Part shown: positions 22,101-32,306 of the stretch, piece by piece | How positions within the stretch are numbered: position 1 is the first letter of the stretch | Layout of the letters: each line of letters begins with the position of its first letter | Assembly: GCA_036245805.1 (NCBI GenBank) | Contig: BTRK01000003.1 | Location: forward strand, 9,176,001-9,240,000 | Origin: Pristionchus mayeri | Taxonomy: Eukaryota > Nematoda > Chromadorea > Rhabditida > Neodiplogasteridae | DNA: 64,000 nucleotides | Reading direction: 5' to 3' | Made by a program: the position numbers and the translations under genes | Notes under the pieces: generated by a model | Told to the model about the DNA's origin: nothing | What the model saw: only the letters and a program-made list of their open reading frames with translations | The model's database searches: none

Positions 22101-24299
22101 GGGGCAGTGACGCGAGAAGGGATGCGTTGGCAGTAAAAGCAGATCGATCGAACTCTAACCGCTCCCTGCATCTTTTCTGCCTCATCTTGCCAGGGAGGGA
22201 GAGGCACATCCGGGCAAGGCGATGGTCGGAGTCAAACTCAAACCATCCAATGACTCCGCAATTGACTACTCTCGCTGTGGTGGGCGCTGCAACGTAGTCA
22301 ATTTGGTGGAATGAGGAGCCGTTGGGGGATCGCCATGTCCAGATTCGACCGTGCGGTCTCTTGGGAAACGTGTTCTGGATGCGCAGTCTATTCCTCACGC
22401 AGAGCTCAGTGAAACAGCGTCCGCGTGAGTTCGGTGTGGGAGAGGCGAAGTTACCGACAAATCTTTCATTGCCAGGTTCCCTCGCTACTCTACAGTTGAA
22501 ATCACCGACTAGAACTGGCATAAGGCCTCTGGGCGCACTCTGCAGAGCAGTCTCAACCTGGTCTAGGAAGTCATCGTAAGCGTTGTCATCGTAGGAAGAC
22601 GTGGGAGCATACGCGCAGACCAGGAAGAGCCGTAGATCGGGGAGGAAGAGAGTGGCCAGACGAGGGGAGAGGCCATTGAACACCGCACCGCGCGCAAGGT
22701 GCGGTCGAAGCAAGAATGCGACGCCATGGGAAGCAGTGGGCCCGCCCGAGTGGTAGACTACAGTGCCTGAGGATGTAAGATTGAACGAGGCACAACCCAC
22801 AATCCTTGCTTCCTGCACTGCAATCACGTCCCACTTGATCTTGTCGAGGGCGAGCTCCATCTCAGTCTGCTTCTCCCTTGGACCGAGCGTCCTGGCGTTG
22901 ATGGTGCCGATGTAGAAGCGGCGACCCATCGTAGTGGCGTACAACTCCCGCGTGCCAAACGCTTCTGGGAGAGGGACTCTGGGCGGGCGGAACCGGAGAC
23001 GGGGAGACGAAATCGCACTCGACCGCTCGCCGCACACTTGAGAACCCAGAAATGACCGTCTGAAAGCGCTATCAAAATTTGATGGAGGTCGTCGGGCTTC
23101 CATAAGGGCCGATATAAATTTTTGAAGGATTTATGCCAGGCCTGAATGTTCGTTCGACATTTCTAAGGACCGTACACCATATGTTAGATCTGAAATAATT
23201 TACTGTGGAACGTCGATAATCTATCAGTACCTCTACAATTTTATAAGAACCGTAATATTTTACTTAGCGTATTCGGTTATTTTTCAAAGCGATAAAAACA
23301 TGTCGGAGGGCTATCGATCTATGGATGTCAGAATCTTCTGACGGACTTCGAATATCTGTTTACACCCAGAAAAATCATGGATGAAGCCAATGAAACCTCC
23401 CAACAAAAATTCTATGTCACAATGTTTAGATGGTACTATAACACTCTCGAAAAAAATTTAAAACTACTTGGTAAAATGACAAATCCACGGCAACTCTGAA
23501 AAATCCTGAATGGTGCTGAAAATTTTACTCAATTTAGACTACTTTAGAAAATCCCAACACACAATTGTTCAAAGTAGGGTGTTAATTGTAAATTCAAAAT
23601 TATGCACATCAGTCAGTTGCTCCTTAGTTTAGAGCCGCCTGACCGTTTAGGAATCTCCGATCATCTCTGAGATCGGTCAGATTATTGTTGAGGACCGTCT
23701 ACCATCTCTGACACAAATTTATGAGTTTGATCCGGTTAGGCGCGCCTTCCCATTACGATAATCAAATACACCACGTTCGATCTAGTCTCCAATAGGACGA
23801 AGTATTTCGTAATTTTGTCAACAAATTTCGAAAGGATTGGAAATCTCAAAAAAAGATTGGAACGGGTCAAATCAACATGAAGTCGCGGAATGATGTTAAT
23901 GATGTGTTAATAATCGATATTCCTTTGAATTCATCGATACGACAACATCTGGACTAGGGTAAACGACTTTGGGCATATTTGTCAACCCATCAGTAGGATC
24001 CGACATGCGCTGTGTTCGGACAATACTTATGATGTGACCTCTAAACTGAATGGTATATATATGAACTCTAATTTAACTATTCGTTTGGGACCTCTAAACT
24101 GACAAGGGCCAATCATGGGACCTCTAAACTGATGGGACCTCTAATCTGATGGAACCTCTAAACTGTAAGTAGTTGCCACGTAACCTTACCATTTCCTTTG
24201 GGACCTCTAAACTGTCAAGGGACCATCATGGGATCTCTAAACTGTCATGGGACTTCTAAAATGGATGGGACCTCTAAACTGTCATGGGACCTCTAAAGT
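19192..24299. mobile_element. Composite foldback element with tandem-repeat ends (about 5.1 kb)
   Basis: Both ends consist of tandem copies of CAGTTTAGAGGTCCCAT in opposite orientation: about 11 units at 19192-19425 and about 10 at 24037-24299. Inside these lie longer tracts of degenerate units such as GGACCGTCAGAATTTTCTGA (19500-20165 and 23105-23720). An RTE-like retrotransposon occupies the centre. Tandem-repeat inverted termini are the hallmark of foldback (FB-like) elements, which are known to carry other transposons. The element fills nearly all of the first intron of the lectin gene (19155-24357). No target duplication could be identified. Confidence 0.8.
20185..23103 (-). pseudogene. 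RTE-like non-LTR retrotransposon, broken
   Basis: One minus-strand reading path of about 970 codons is broken by an in-frame TGA at 21835-21837, a frameshift near 21310 and another near 20290. The N-terminal half is an AP-type endonuclease: GTINARTLG, VQEAR, VLVGDFNCRV, and DSDHRLARM with the catalytic SDH. The reverse transcriptase follows: GLDG, VTLLHKKGD, FAFVDFKKAFDCV, RQGDTLSP and the catalytic YADD. The C-terminus has LYGSEVWA...TQRKMERKMLGV and, after the last frameshift, RPPGKPHVRWRDDL. These match RTE-superfamily elements. It is nested in the foldback composite and cannot encode an intact protein. A 78 bp 3' end of the same family is at 48784-48861. Confidence 0.9.
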
Positions 24300-24357
24300 T
24301 TTGTTCGTATTTCAGTTGGAAAATGGTTAGAAAAACAACATAGTGTACATTGATTAC

Positions 24358-24436
24358 CGATATTTGGGTTGTCTACGCAGCTCTGACAGGCAGCAGTAGC
24401 AAGAAAAAGAATGAAGACGAGCAGAGAGTAGATCAT
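24358..24436 (-). CDS. Signal-peptide exon of the lectin/CUB gene
   Basis: The ATG at 24436-24434 opens a 26-codon exon with a classic signal peptide (MIYSLLVFILFLATAACQSC) and a GTAATC donor at 24357. It ends in phase 1, which matches the acceptor of exon 19065-19154 across an intron of 5.2 kb made almost entirely of the composite element. A TATA box is about 33 bp upstream of the ATG. This marks the protein as secreted. N-terminal lectin-domain exons expected between this and exon 19154 were not found and may have been lost at the insertion. Confidence 0.7.
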
Positions 24437-24468
24437 GTCTATTTGGTGTCCTCTCTTCTATTCCCCGA

Positions 24469-24476
24469 CTTTTATA
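24469..24476 (-). promoter_or_regulatory. TATA box of the lectin/CUB gene
   Basis: TATAAAAG on the minus strand, 33 bp upstream of the signal-peptide ATG, implies a very short 5' leader. It resembles the TATAAA-plus-AGTC boxes of the ShK cluster. Confidence 0.6.
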
Positions 24477-25200
24477 CGTATCCCGTCAGTGAAAGGGCGA
24501 TAATCCGCCAGTAACGTGAACGTCTCTCGGAAGCTGAACAAACAAAAAAGCAAAATGTCTGTCGATCACTTAATTTGACATAGTCGACCATGTAAGTACT
24601 CAAGTTGTAGACATTTTCTAAGATTTGTCCTTTCTGAGGTCGAATATCTTGATAAATTGTTTTTGGAGATAAAGCTCTAAAGAACACACTTTTTGGGAAT
24701 GTTTGTAGCACAGTAGTTATGGTGAAAACAATCAGGGAATGTTTTATTTTTGCGAAACTCGGAGAGGATTTACGATCAAACAGTGGATGCGCGGTGCGAT
24801 GAACGGCCTGACACGTGGAGATTTGAGAGTGGCGGATGGAACCACGTTCGATGTTGCCGCCTTTCCGTTCTGAATATACAGCTGTGGGAAGGAGGGGGAA
24901 GAAGCGATTTTGCAAAAAGTCTCGAGAGCCGATTGATTGCACAGGTGGTTCGTTCCCCAGCCCCAGTCCCCGCACGGAGAGGAAGATGTAGGCTGATGTA
25001 CAGCTTCATCACAGGTGTTGGAACTTTCCTATCGGCTACAGTTTAGATAAAGTGGGAAACCGATTGGACAACTTAAAGCGGGACTTTCAGCATAGACAAT
25101 CGTTAACCGTAACTCATTTTCGAAATTCCGAATTTGAAATATATATGCAGAATTGAGTTTTGGTTTCATTAACTCATTCAACGTTGCCCCTGACACTCAG

Positions 25201-25317
25201 GCGACGAGTGAGAGAGCACAAGATTTGAAGATAGTTCTCTCCCCATTTGAAACATTTCAACCAAGCGAGCATTTTCATGATAATCCGGCTTTAAAATTAA
25301 GATTTACAGAAAATCAG
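25201..25317 (+). CDS. Unrecognised exon upstream of an inverted duplication
   Basis: A 39-codon exon lies between an ACTCAG acceptor and a GTAAAT donor, phase 0 at both ends, with the segment SPFETFQPSEHFHDNPALKL. The next exon in matching phase is 27011-27163, so the two probably belong to one gene whose intron received the inverted copy and the RTE fragment. No domain is recognised. Confidence 0.4.
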
Positions 25318-25389
25318 GTAAATTCAGGGAAGCGGTCTATGTAAATGGTCAGAGAACACAGAGGCAGGAAAGGGAAGAGGAGGAGAGCA

Positions 25390-27139
25390 GAGCGGGCGTA
25401 ACCATGGTATCTGAAGCTCTCGCCTCATCTCTCGCGCATACGTTTTCCTTACAGTGATCTCGTCATTGCTAAATGATTTCCGCGCGGAATTCTCCGTGGT
25501 TGTGGTTGCTTTAATTCTCTGCAATGACCCCGAATAGTATGCCAAGTTCAATAGCTAAATACATTATATAACTTTTCAACATTGGGACAGGAAATTAATA
25601 ATTGCGTCTAGATCGAGAAAGAAGCTCGGTGCTTTTAATGATTGAGACACATATAGATTATGCAGAGTACATAAATGTCACGGTGTGATACATGTCACTG
25701 CAGCTAGTGAGTACTAGGCTAAGAATAAATTAATTTCCTACGGCTTTCCTTTATTTTGTTCAGTTTATCAAGATTTTTAAAAAATTTGTCTCGGTCAGTA
25801 TGGGAGAACAGTTTGATCGACTATTGAATTGAATAGGGTGGCTTTTTCAACTCACCTCCTTTGGATAGAATAAAGAACAATAATATTTTAGGTTTTCACC
25901 GAATAGGTATACAATACAATATTTATTCAAGCTTCAGGTGGTATGCCTGTTGAACGATGCAAGTTTTCCATAAATCAGGGTGTCTTCTGCACTTAGATTC
26001 CCAGTTCGGTCCAATCGCCTTGACAAACTCATCTCTCCATCGTATCTTCGGTCTACCGGGCGGTCTCGTTCTATCTAGAGGCGACCAATTTGTTATTTTT
26101 CTTGCCCACCGATCATCTCCTATAGTGGCAATTCGCTTGGCCCAATTCCATTTTCTGCACATTGCTCGCACACGGATATCTGGTAGGGGAACTTTCAAGC
26201 TGAGCCACTCATTTGTTTTCCTGTCCAGTCTCGTGACTCCAGCCATTTTTCTCATCATTGCACGCTGCGTTACGATTAGCCGTTTTCTCTCCTTCTTAGT
26301 TGAATTCCATAGTTCAGATCCGTACAGAAAATTCGGTTCAATACACATTCTGAATACTTTGGTCTTAAGTGACATTTCTTAAGTGATCTTAAGTGACACC
26401 GAATATTCTGACGAGCAATGTATATGAGCGCTTTTGCGTAAGAATCGGACAATCGCTGGCATCGACCAAAAAGATGCCATAACTTGATGACTAAGGGAAA
26501 AATGAGAATAAATAAGTTTAAGAGAAAGCTAATTAGCAGTAATGAGAGTAAGCAATATCATGGATTGATTTTACTCTAAGTGAGAATTTTTTGCCATTCC
26601 TTTCTTACCAATAGAGCAGTTCCCTTGTGGAACTGTATCCCTCATAATATTGTCATCTCTTGAAATAGTGTTTTTTTTTGAAAAAAAAACAACCTATTCA
26701 ATTCAATAGTCGATCAACTGTTCCCCCATACTGACCGAGACAAATTTTCTAAAAATCTTGATAAACTGAACAAAATAAGGGAAAGCCGTAGGAAATTAAT
26801 ATATTCTTAGCCTAGTACTCACTAGCTGCAGTGACATGTATCACACCGTGACATTTATGTACTCTGCATAATCTATGTTTGTTTCAATCACAAAAATCAC
26901 CGAGCTTCCTTCTCGATCTAGACGCAATTATTAATTTCCTGTCCCAATGTTGAAAAGTTACATAATGTATTTAGCTATTGAACTTGGCATACTATTCGGG
27001 GTCATTGCAGAGAATTAAAGCACCCACAACCACGGAGAATTCCGCGCGGAAATCATTTAGCAATGACGAGATCACTGTAAGGAAAACGTATGCGCGAGAG
27101 ATGAGGCGAGAGCTTCAGATACAATGGGTACGCCCGCTC
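25390..27139. repeat. Large inverted repeat (arms about 450 bp) containing an exon
   Basis: Bases 25390-25852 recur as reverse complement at about 26690-27139, from GAGCGGGCGTA to its complement. The loop holds an RTE-like 3' fragment (25923-26375). The right arm contains exon 27011-27163 with intact splice signals; the left arm carries the same exon on the opposite strand with a few changes. It looks like an inverted duplication of part of a gene rather than a simple MITE; no target duplication is evident. Confidence 0.75.
25923..26375 (-). pseudogene. 5'-truncated RTE-like retrotransposon, C-terminal part
   Basis: The 150-codon frame carries LYGSELWNST, a TQRAMMRKMAGV segment, and RPPGRPKIRWRDEFV, all typical of the region downstream of the reverse transcriptase in RTE-type elements. 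Similarity to the element at 20185-23103 is only at family level, so this is a different lineage. The reverse transcriptase itself is absent, as expected from 5' truncation. AATAAA lies just past the stop on the minus strand. Confidence 0.8.
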
Positions 27140-27163
27140 ATAAATTATTTCGAGGAATTATTC
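27011..27163 (+). CDS. Unrecognised exon, partner of 25201-25317
   Basis: A 51-codon exon runs from an ATTGCAG acceptor to a GTAAGT donor, phase 0 at both ends, with RKTYAREMRRELQIQW and a C-terminal INYFEELF. A near copy lies inverted at about 25400-25530. Charged, helical composition suggests a real protein segment, but the family is unknown. No downstream exon was found before the ShK gene promoter at 27461. Confidence 0.4.
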
Positions 27164-27460
27164 GTAAGTAGCCTGGACTCAGCCGAGGGTACTACATCAC
27201 GGACGAAAAAAAAGGCGAATGCAGGTGGTATATCAATTCGCAGAGATGACAATTTCTTCCACAACAGTTCTCGAAATTTGCACATCCTCATTCTCCACAC
27301 TCTTTTCTGCCGTTCCTTCGATCCTTCAGTTTGCATTTCTGCCACCTCCCATCCTATGCAGAGGCGCGAATGCTGGCATCTCATCTTTTTCCACACTATT
27401 TCACATCGTTCGTATTTGGTATTTTCCAAACTCCTCCGCATCCACGTGGACTCTGACCCA

Positions 27461-27467
27461 TATAAAA
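27461..27467 (+). promoter_or_regulatory. TATA box of ShK gene A
   Basis: TATAAAAAGTCAGTAGG lies 50 bp upstream of the ATG at 27517. A sister promoter, TATAAACAGTCAGTGGG, lies on the opposite strand at 31038-31044, and a diverged one precedes gene B. Confidence 0.6.
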
Positions 27468-27516
27468 AGTCAGTAGGTGATCAACCAGCAGTTCCTAATC
27501 AGTTCCCTCCTACGGT

Positions 27517-28693
27517 ATGCACTTACTCCTGCCTACCGTACTCCTTCTCGTTCTCGTCTCTCCTTCAGCATCACAGTGTACGAAAAACGGCGATTCAACA
27601 TCGTACGTTGTGTTTAGCGGCTAGTATCAATCCTAATCTGACAATATCAGCGCACATATAGTAGGCATTTCGAGTATTTGCATGCGTTTTCAGGTGTGCC
27701 TCGTGGGTTAAGAATGGTTACTGCACGAATACTGCATATTCGATGGATATGAGAAAGCTGTACTGCGGTGTTAGGTCAGTAGTTTGGTATCCATTGTGTC
27801 GATGCTTCTAAAAACGTAGAAAGTAAACGCCGTCCGGTATATGGGATTGAATTCCTATTATCGTTGCATTTTGTTTATAGTAGATTTGCTTGGGTAGCAA
27901 AATGACGGTTTATTTATTCATTCAGTTGCGGCTTCTGCAACAAAGACGCACGGCAACTGCTGCTGGTGGAGCCCCTCACACGTCAACCTGCGTCGATGCC
28001 AACGCAAAGTGAGATGATAAATTTAGAGTTGTGTTCGTGGGAAATGGTATCATAATTGTGTATAATTTCTCGCATATCCGGTGAGACAGCGCACGGAACG
28101 TAGAGAGCGATCTTCCACGAAACCAAAAAAATATTGATCAGTTCTTGCGCAAGTGTGCACGCAACGCATGCACAATTTTTGAATATTCACTTGGAACTAA
28201 TTATTCAGTTGTGCATCATGGAAAACCACCGGATTCTGCGCCAATCACGCCTACTCGGAGGCTATGCGGAAGCAATACTGCTGCAAGACGTGCGGATTCG
28301 ATTATGCTAATCCCGCCTACATCATTGGTACGTTGCAGAACATATTTCATGAAACGACTTGAAGGAAGAGTTCAGGAAATAATACTATTCAAACCACAAT
28401 AGGACCGCCTGACACAGATTTTTGCTTATACTTGAGGAACCGACATTATCCAAACGCACATAACGACATAATTGCGGCAGAAGTGCCCACATTGGGAAAT
28501 AGACAAATAGACAAAGTTGAGGTTGTTTATGCACTATGATATGATATCTCTTGCTGGCATAACTGTCGAGCATATAATATCCGAAATTATACGAAATCAG
28601 GTCCTTCCATTGGCGGTACCTACCCTGTTGGCTACGTGATCGTGCACAAGATTGGTGGTCCAGCTGAGGGAGAGTGCTACTCACTCCAGACTG
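27517..28693 (+). CDS. Secreted ShK-domain protein, gene A
   Basis: Exons: 27517-27602 (signal peptide MHLLLPTVLLLVLVSPSASQ), 27694-27774, 27926-28008, 28209-28327 and 28601-28693. Exon 2 carries CASWVKNGYCTNTAY...YCGV and exon 3 starts CGFC, completing one ShK-type six-cysteine module. Exon 3 ends TCVDANA, and exon 4 has CASWKTTGFCANHAY...YCCKTCGF, a second module. ShK domains are disulfide-rich folds common in nematode secreted proteins. Exon 3 is 83 nt, so the frame of module 1 and that of module 2 do not join: either a 1-nt lesion or a wrong splice site. A last exon ending CC-rich (SGPCPGGIGC..., stop 29101) resembles one after the relic at 30084, but its phase is unresolved. The gene may also end unspliced at 28362. 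Confidence 0.65.
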
Positions 28694-29008
28694 GTAAGCA
28701 GCTGGCAACAGTTTGTGGAACGGTATTCATGCGTCTGCATTATGCTTTCTCACTATTGCATGGGTCGACAGCGCGTCAAAAATGGGTAGTAATGTAATTT
28801 TCAATTTCCAGACGTTTAAGAAAATTTTGACGAGCCGGCATTTCTATGCTTCAAAGCATTGCCCACATAGTACCCCCCCCCCCCATTTAGTGAAGATAAC
28901 CCATGGGGTATCCAATAAATTTGGTCAAGATCGGCGATGCCCGGTCTGTTCTGGAATCTTACCGAGCCGGTCTCTTAATGCACGCTATCAGTCCATTGTT
29001 GTCTCAAG

Positions 29009-29101
29009 TTCGGGTCCGTGCCCTGGAGGAATAGGATGTACGGCTGGATTCACTTGTAACCAACTGGCCGAAGTGTGCTGTCCAAGCACTTCCGGGTAAA
29101 T
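29009..29101 (+). CDS. Cysteine-rich terminal exon, SGPCPGG type
   Basis: After a CTCAAG acceptor the frame reads SGPCPGGIGCTAGFTC...EVCC and stops at TAA 29101. The same exon type occurs at 30294-30385 after an ShK exon, so both belong to a composite ShK plus CPGG secreted family. Which upstream exon it joins is not certain, because the phase from exon 28601-28693 does not fit. The tract 28800-28960 between them contains only a C-run and no clear exon. Confidence 0.5.
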
Positions 29102-29534
29102 CGTACCCCAATGCATGACGATAAATCGATTTCAACAGCTTGTACTCGTTTCCGAATTAATAGTGATTACTGTAAACAAAAATCAACGGACTCATGTATT
29201 TCCATTCATTTTTCCAACACCTGTTCTCGTTTATTGGTAGCGATCAGGGTTGGGCGTAAAATAGCGCCGGTGTCATTAATTTCTTGCTAAAAATTTCATC
29301 TGATTGTATCTTATTCAGTGCGTCGGTTTAGTGTTAAACTCATGGCAGGCTGATCCATGTCAGGCGTGAGTGAGTGCGGGAGATGGATAACAAGTGTTCC
29401 GAATTGTGAATTCTAATGCACATCCTGTCTTTGAGAGTGGGCTCACGGGAGAACATTGCTAGGCAGGTGTCGATTACGATGACCAGCAGTGTTTAGTCAT
29501 GGAAGCGATGTTTTTCTGCTGCCACATCAAGCGA

Positions 29535-30036
29535 ATTTACAGTCGTCAAGGGACGGCTACGCTAGATGGTGTAGTACGGTAACGCCGACTAGTGTTTGTT
29601 CTACGTATCCCTGCTATCCAAAGTGCTTCTAGGGAACGTTACATTTGGCCGGGGTCACTGCCAATTTACCGACCCCCGGGGAGATGGTTTGGTTTGCCTC
29701 GGCGGGGGATCGAACTCGGGTACCTTGTATAGCGCGTGGCGCTTCACACCACTGCGCCACCACGCCACTTTAAAAAATGTAAAGGTGCAGCCACGTAAAG
29801 CGATTTTACAGTCGGAAACGACTGCGCTAGGTGGTGTAGTGCGGTAACGCCGACTAGTGTTTGGTCTACGTATCCCTGCTGTCCAAAGTGCTCCTAGGGA
29901 ACGTTACATTTCGTGGCCGGGGCCACTGCCAATTTACCGACCCCCGGGGGATGGCTTGGTCTGCATCGGCGAGGGATCGAACTCGGGTACCTTGTATAGC
30001 GGGTGGCGCTTCACACCACTGCACTACCCACGCCTT
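29535..30036 (-). mobile_element. Tandem dimer of a tRNA-derived SINE-like element
   Basis: Two similar units (29535-29797 and 29804-30036) each carry, on the minus strand, TGGCGCAGTGG-type and GAGTTCGATCC-type sequences, i.e. RNA polymerase III A and B boxes of a tRNA-related head. AAGCGA occurs at the left edge (29529-29534), between the units (29798-29803) and at the right edge (30037-30042), suggesting a target duplication and stepwise insertion. The plus-strand ORFs of 62 to 123 codons here are repeat-derived. Confidence 0.65.
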
Positions 30037-30083
30037 AAGCGATGAATACTTATGTTATATTATTTCACGCTACTTTATTTCAG

Positions 30084-30385
30084 CCGCGCATCAGGAAGAC
30101 GAACGGATTCTGCTCCAACGCTGCCTACGCTATGAAGAAGCAGTACTGCTGCAAGACATGCGGATTCGATTCTGCAATATCTGGTACATGAACCCAAGGA
30201 ACTGGTTACGATGGTTGATATTATTTCTGTGATGTTATCGGATTTTCGCTCTTGTAAGCACCACATTTGTATGGGGGGGCGTATGCGACCCAGCGGTGCA
30301 ATCGGGTCCGTGCCCTGGTGGGCATGGATGTCTTGCTGGATTCAATTGCTACCTTGCTGCGGAAGTGTGCTGTGCCTCTGCCTAA
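30084..30385 (+). pseudogene. ShK-domain gene relic
   Basis: Exon 30084-30183 (TNGFCSNAAYAMKKQYCCKT) and exon 30294-30385 (SGPCPGGHGCLAGFNC...AEVCC, stop TAA) mirror gene A. In the first exon the leading Cys codon is CGC and one base is missing relative to gene A, shifting the frame; the signal peptide and first module are absent. A dimeric SINE sits directly upstream. The remains show that the ShK and CPGG exons formed one gene. Confidence 0.7.
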
Positions 30386-31037
30386 ATAGTGTATGATAGT
30401 ATTCACAAAACGGATAAATTTTCAAGCCAACTGACTCGTATCATGAAATACTGGAACATTTGTAGTTGTCTTCACGTGCTGTGATGCCAAACACATGAAA
30501 AAATATCACAATGATGTATTTGTGAGTGACTATCTGGGAGAACCGTGCAATTTCACCTTTACGCCGTACTGCGAAGCATGAAGTGATGATTTTAAAATCT
30601 TCCTATGGGTAACTTTTCACGTAGAGTTCGAAAATCAACCCTTGAAAGCCGCATTTCTGACCCCCCCCCCATTTCTATTGTCGCAATGTTGCCCGCTGTA
30701 CGGCCTATGATCAGTTCTCTCAGCCACTCTGGTATTCATCTGTAATTGTTTTAATTGTTTATATTGTTTGTACAATCTCCTTCACCGTGTTGTTTATGCA
30801 ATCAAAGTCACTAGTGACTACTCACGCTATAATTCCCTATTCAATATCTCTCTTTCAGCAGATGCAACTAGTGTTAGACGTGTCTTCGAAGTTAATAGGG
30901 ATGATACGAAAACAGAGACCGCACTGTGCTTTCTCTATTCTCCGATGTGTTGTCCACAGAAGAAAAAATTGTGCATGATATTTATGCATAACATAGAGAG
31001 AAATGAGCAGAAACTGTTAGCTGATAGCCCACTGACT

Positions 31038-31044
31038 GTTTATA
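31038..31044 (-). promoter_or_regulatory. Antisense relic of the ShK-cluster promoter
   Basis: On the minus strand TATAAACAGTCAGTGGG and about 350 bp upstream (31045-31400) resemble the region before gene A, but no ShK signal-peptide exon follows: the first ATG opens only 13 codons. This is a promoter copy left by an inverted duplication. No gene is seen between 30390 and 31590 otherwise. Confidence 0.5.
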
Positions 31045-31593
31045 GGGGTTCGAATCCGCGTGATAAGTGAGATTTTGCGAAAAAAAGTTCATCCGAAAAA
31101 CATGAAATGGTGTTGAAAAAGAAGATACGCGAACTCTGATGGCTCTACGGAGAGAGGAGGAGACAGAAATGCAACTAAAGGTCGGTAGGAAGAGATGAAA
31201 ACGAGTGGATAAATATGATGCGCAAGAATAGACAGCCCTCGCATGAAACTCTTTCGAGTTGAAAAATTTGCTAGATGTGGAAACGGATAGACAATGAGTG
31301 TGCAGTATGATGAAGCGGTCACGTTTGGTTCCTCGGTAGCGCGGTGAAGTATAACGTGAACGGGGATTTCGCAATGAATTGAGGGGAATGGTCCGCCACC
31401 TGGCACCTACCACCGTATGCACAGGTTCCGATCCTTCAAACTACTCTGTCTCTTCGTTCTTCACACTCTTCTTGGACTATTGCAGTCATTCTACGTTGGA
31501 TTTCCTCTTCCTAGCGCATCGTATTTTGTCACGCTATTTCTTTGCTTTCAATGCGGCACTTGACCAAATTCACCGCCCACACGGGTTTTTACC

Positions 31594-31600
31594 CTTATAA
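31594..31600 (+). promoter_or_regulatory. TATA box of ShK gene B
   Basis: TTATAAACTGTTGAACGGG lies about 45 bp upstream of the gene B ATG, the same distance as in gene A. Confidence 0.5.
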
Positions 31601-31639
31601 ACTGTTGAACGGGCATAAGTTTCCTCTCCCTCATACGGC

Positions 31640-32306
31640 ATGCATATCCACCTGCCTATCGTACTCATTTCCCTCCTCATCTCTCCTGGTTCATCCCAGT
31701 GTCATAGCGGCGGCGATGACAGCCAGTGAGTTAATAGAGGGTGTTGGACATCGTATCTGTCCAAATTAGCAAATGGACATATTATTGATTGTCAGATATT
31801 TGTTTGATGCTTTAGAAAAGTCGTTATCTTCAAAATTGATACATTTCATTTGCAGATGCCCGACGTACATTGCAAAGTACAATTACTGCTCGAACACCGC
31901 CTACTCACTGGATCAGAGGAAGAAGTACTGTGGTGTGAGGTAAGTGAGAGATGGGTGCTGCCGTTGGCTCCGTCGGTTCCGCTCCTGCTTCAACCTGTGT
32001 CGATACCAACGCAAGGTGACTGATTCAGATTGTCTGAGAAGTGCAGACACTGGGCAGCGTCGAAAATCCGATAATTGGACTCATTGGACTCATTATCTTT
32101 TCCGTTTGAGAGAACATTGGCTGAAGAAAATGAAAAAATAGTACTTCCCAATGTTTCTTTATTTACCTTTCTCATGGTTCCATTGAAGCTGCGCGACTTG
32201 GTCGGCGAACGGTTTCTGCACCAATCCCTCCTACTATGAAGATACTATGAAGATACAATACTGCTGCAAGACGTGTTATGGTTCCACCTCATCGATCATC
32301 GGATAG
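31640..32306 (+). CDS. Secreted ShK-domain protein, gene B
   Basis: Exon 31640-31725 encodes a signal peptide (MHIHLPIVLISLLISPGSSQ) and ends GTGAGT. Exon 31856-31939 carries CPTYIAKYNYCSNTAYSLD and YCGV. The last exon, 32189-32306, has CATWSANGFCTNPSYY...QYCCKTC and stops TAG. Between them, 31940-32015 contains a TCVDTNA segment that corresponds to the end of gene A exon 3, but its CGFC start is missing and a stop follows in the expected frame. Splicing exon 2 directly to the last exon keeps phase and gives a shorter protein with a hybrid module. Whether the gene is functional is unsure. Confidence 0.65.

Noticed and set aside
24472..24975. 167-codon minus-strand ORF upstream of the lectin gene
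   Set aside because: No domain or splice context; it overlaps other open frames on both strands and includes the TATA box region of the lectin gene.
31089..31422. 105- and 146-codon minus-strand ORFs
   Set aside because: They lie in the antisense copy of the ShK promoter region; a similar frame occurs upstream of gene A, so it reflects the duplicated non-coding DNA.
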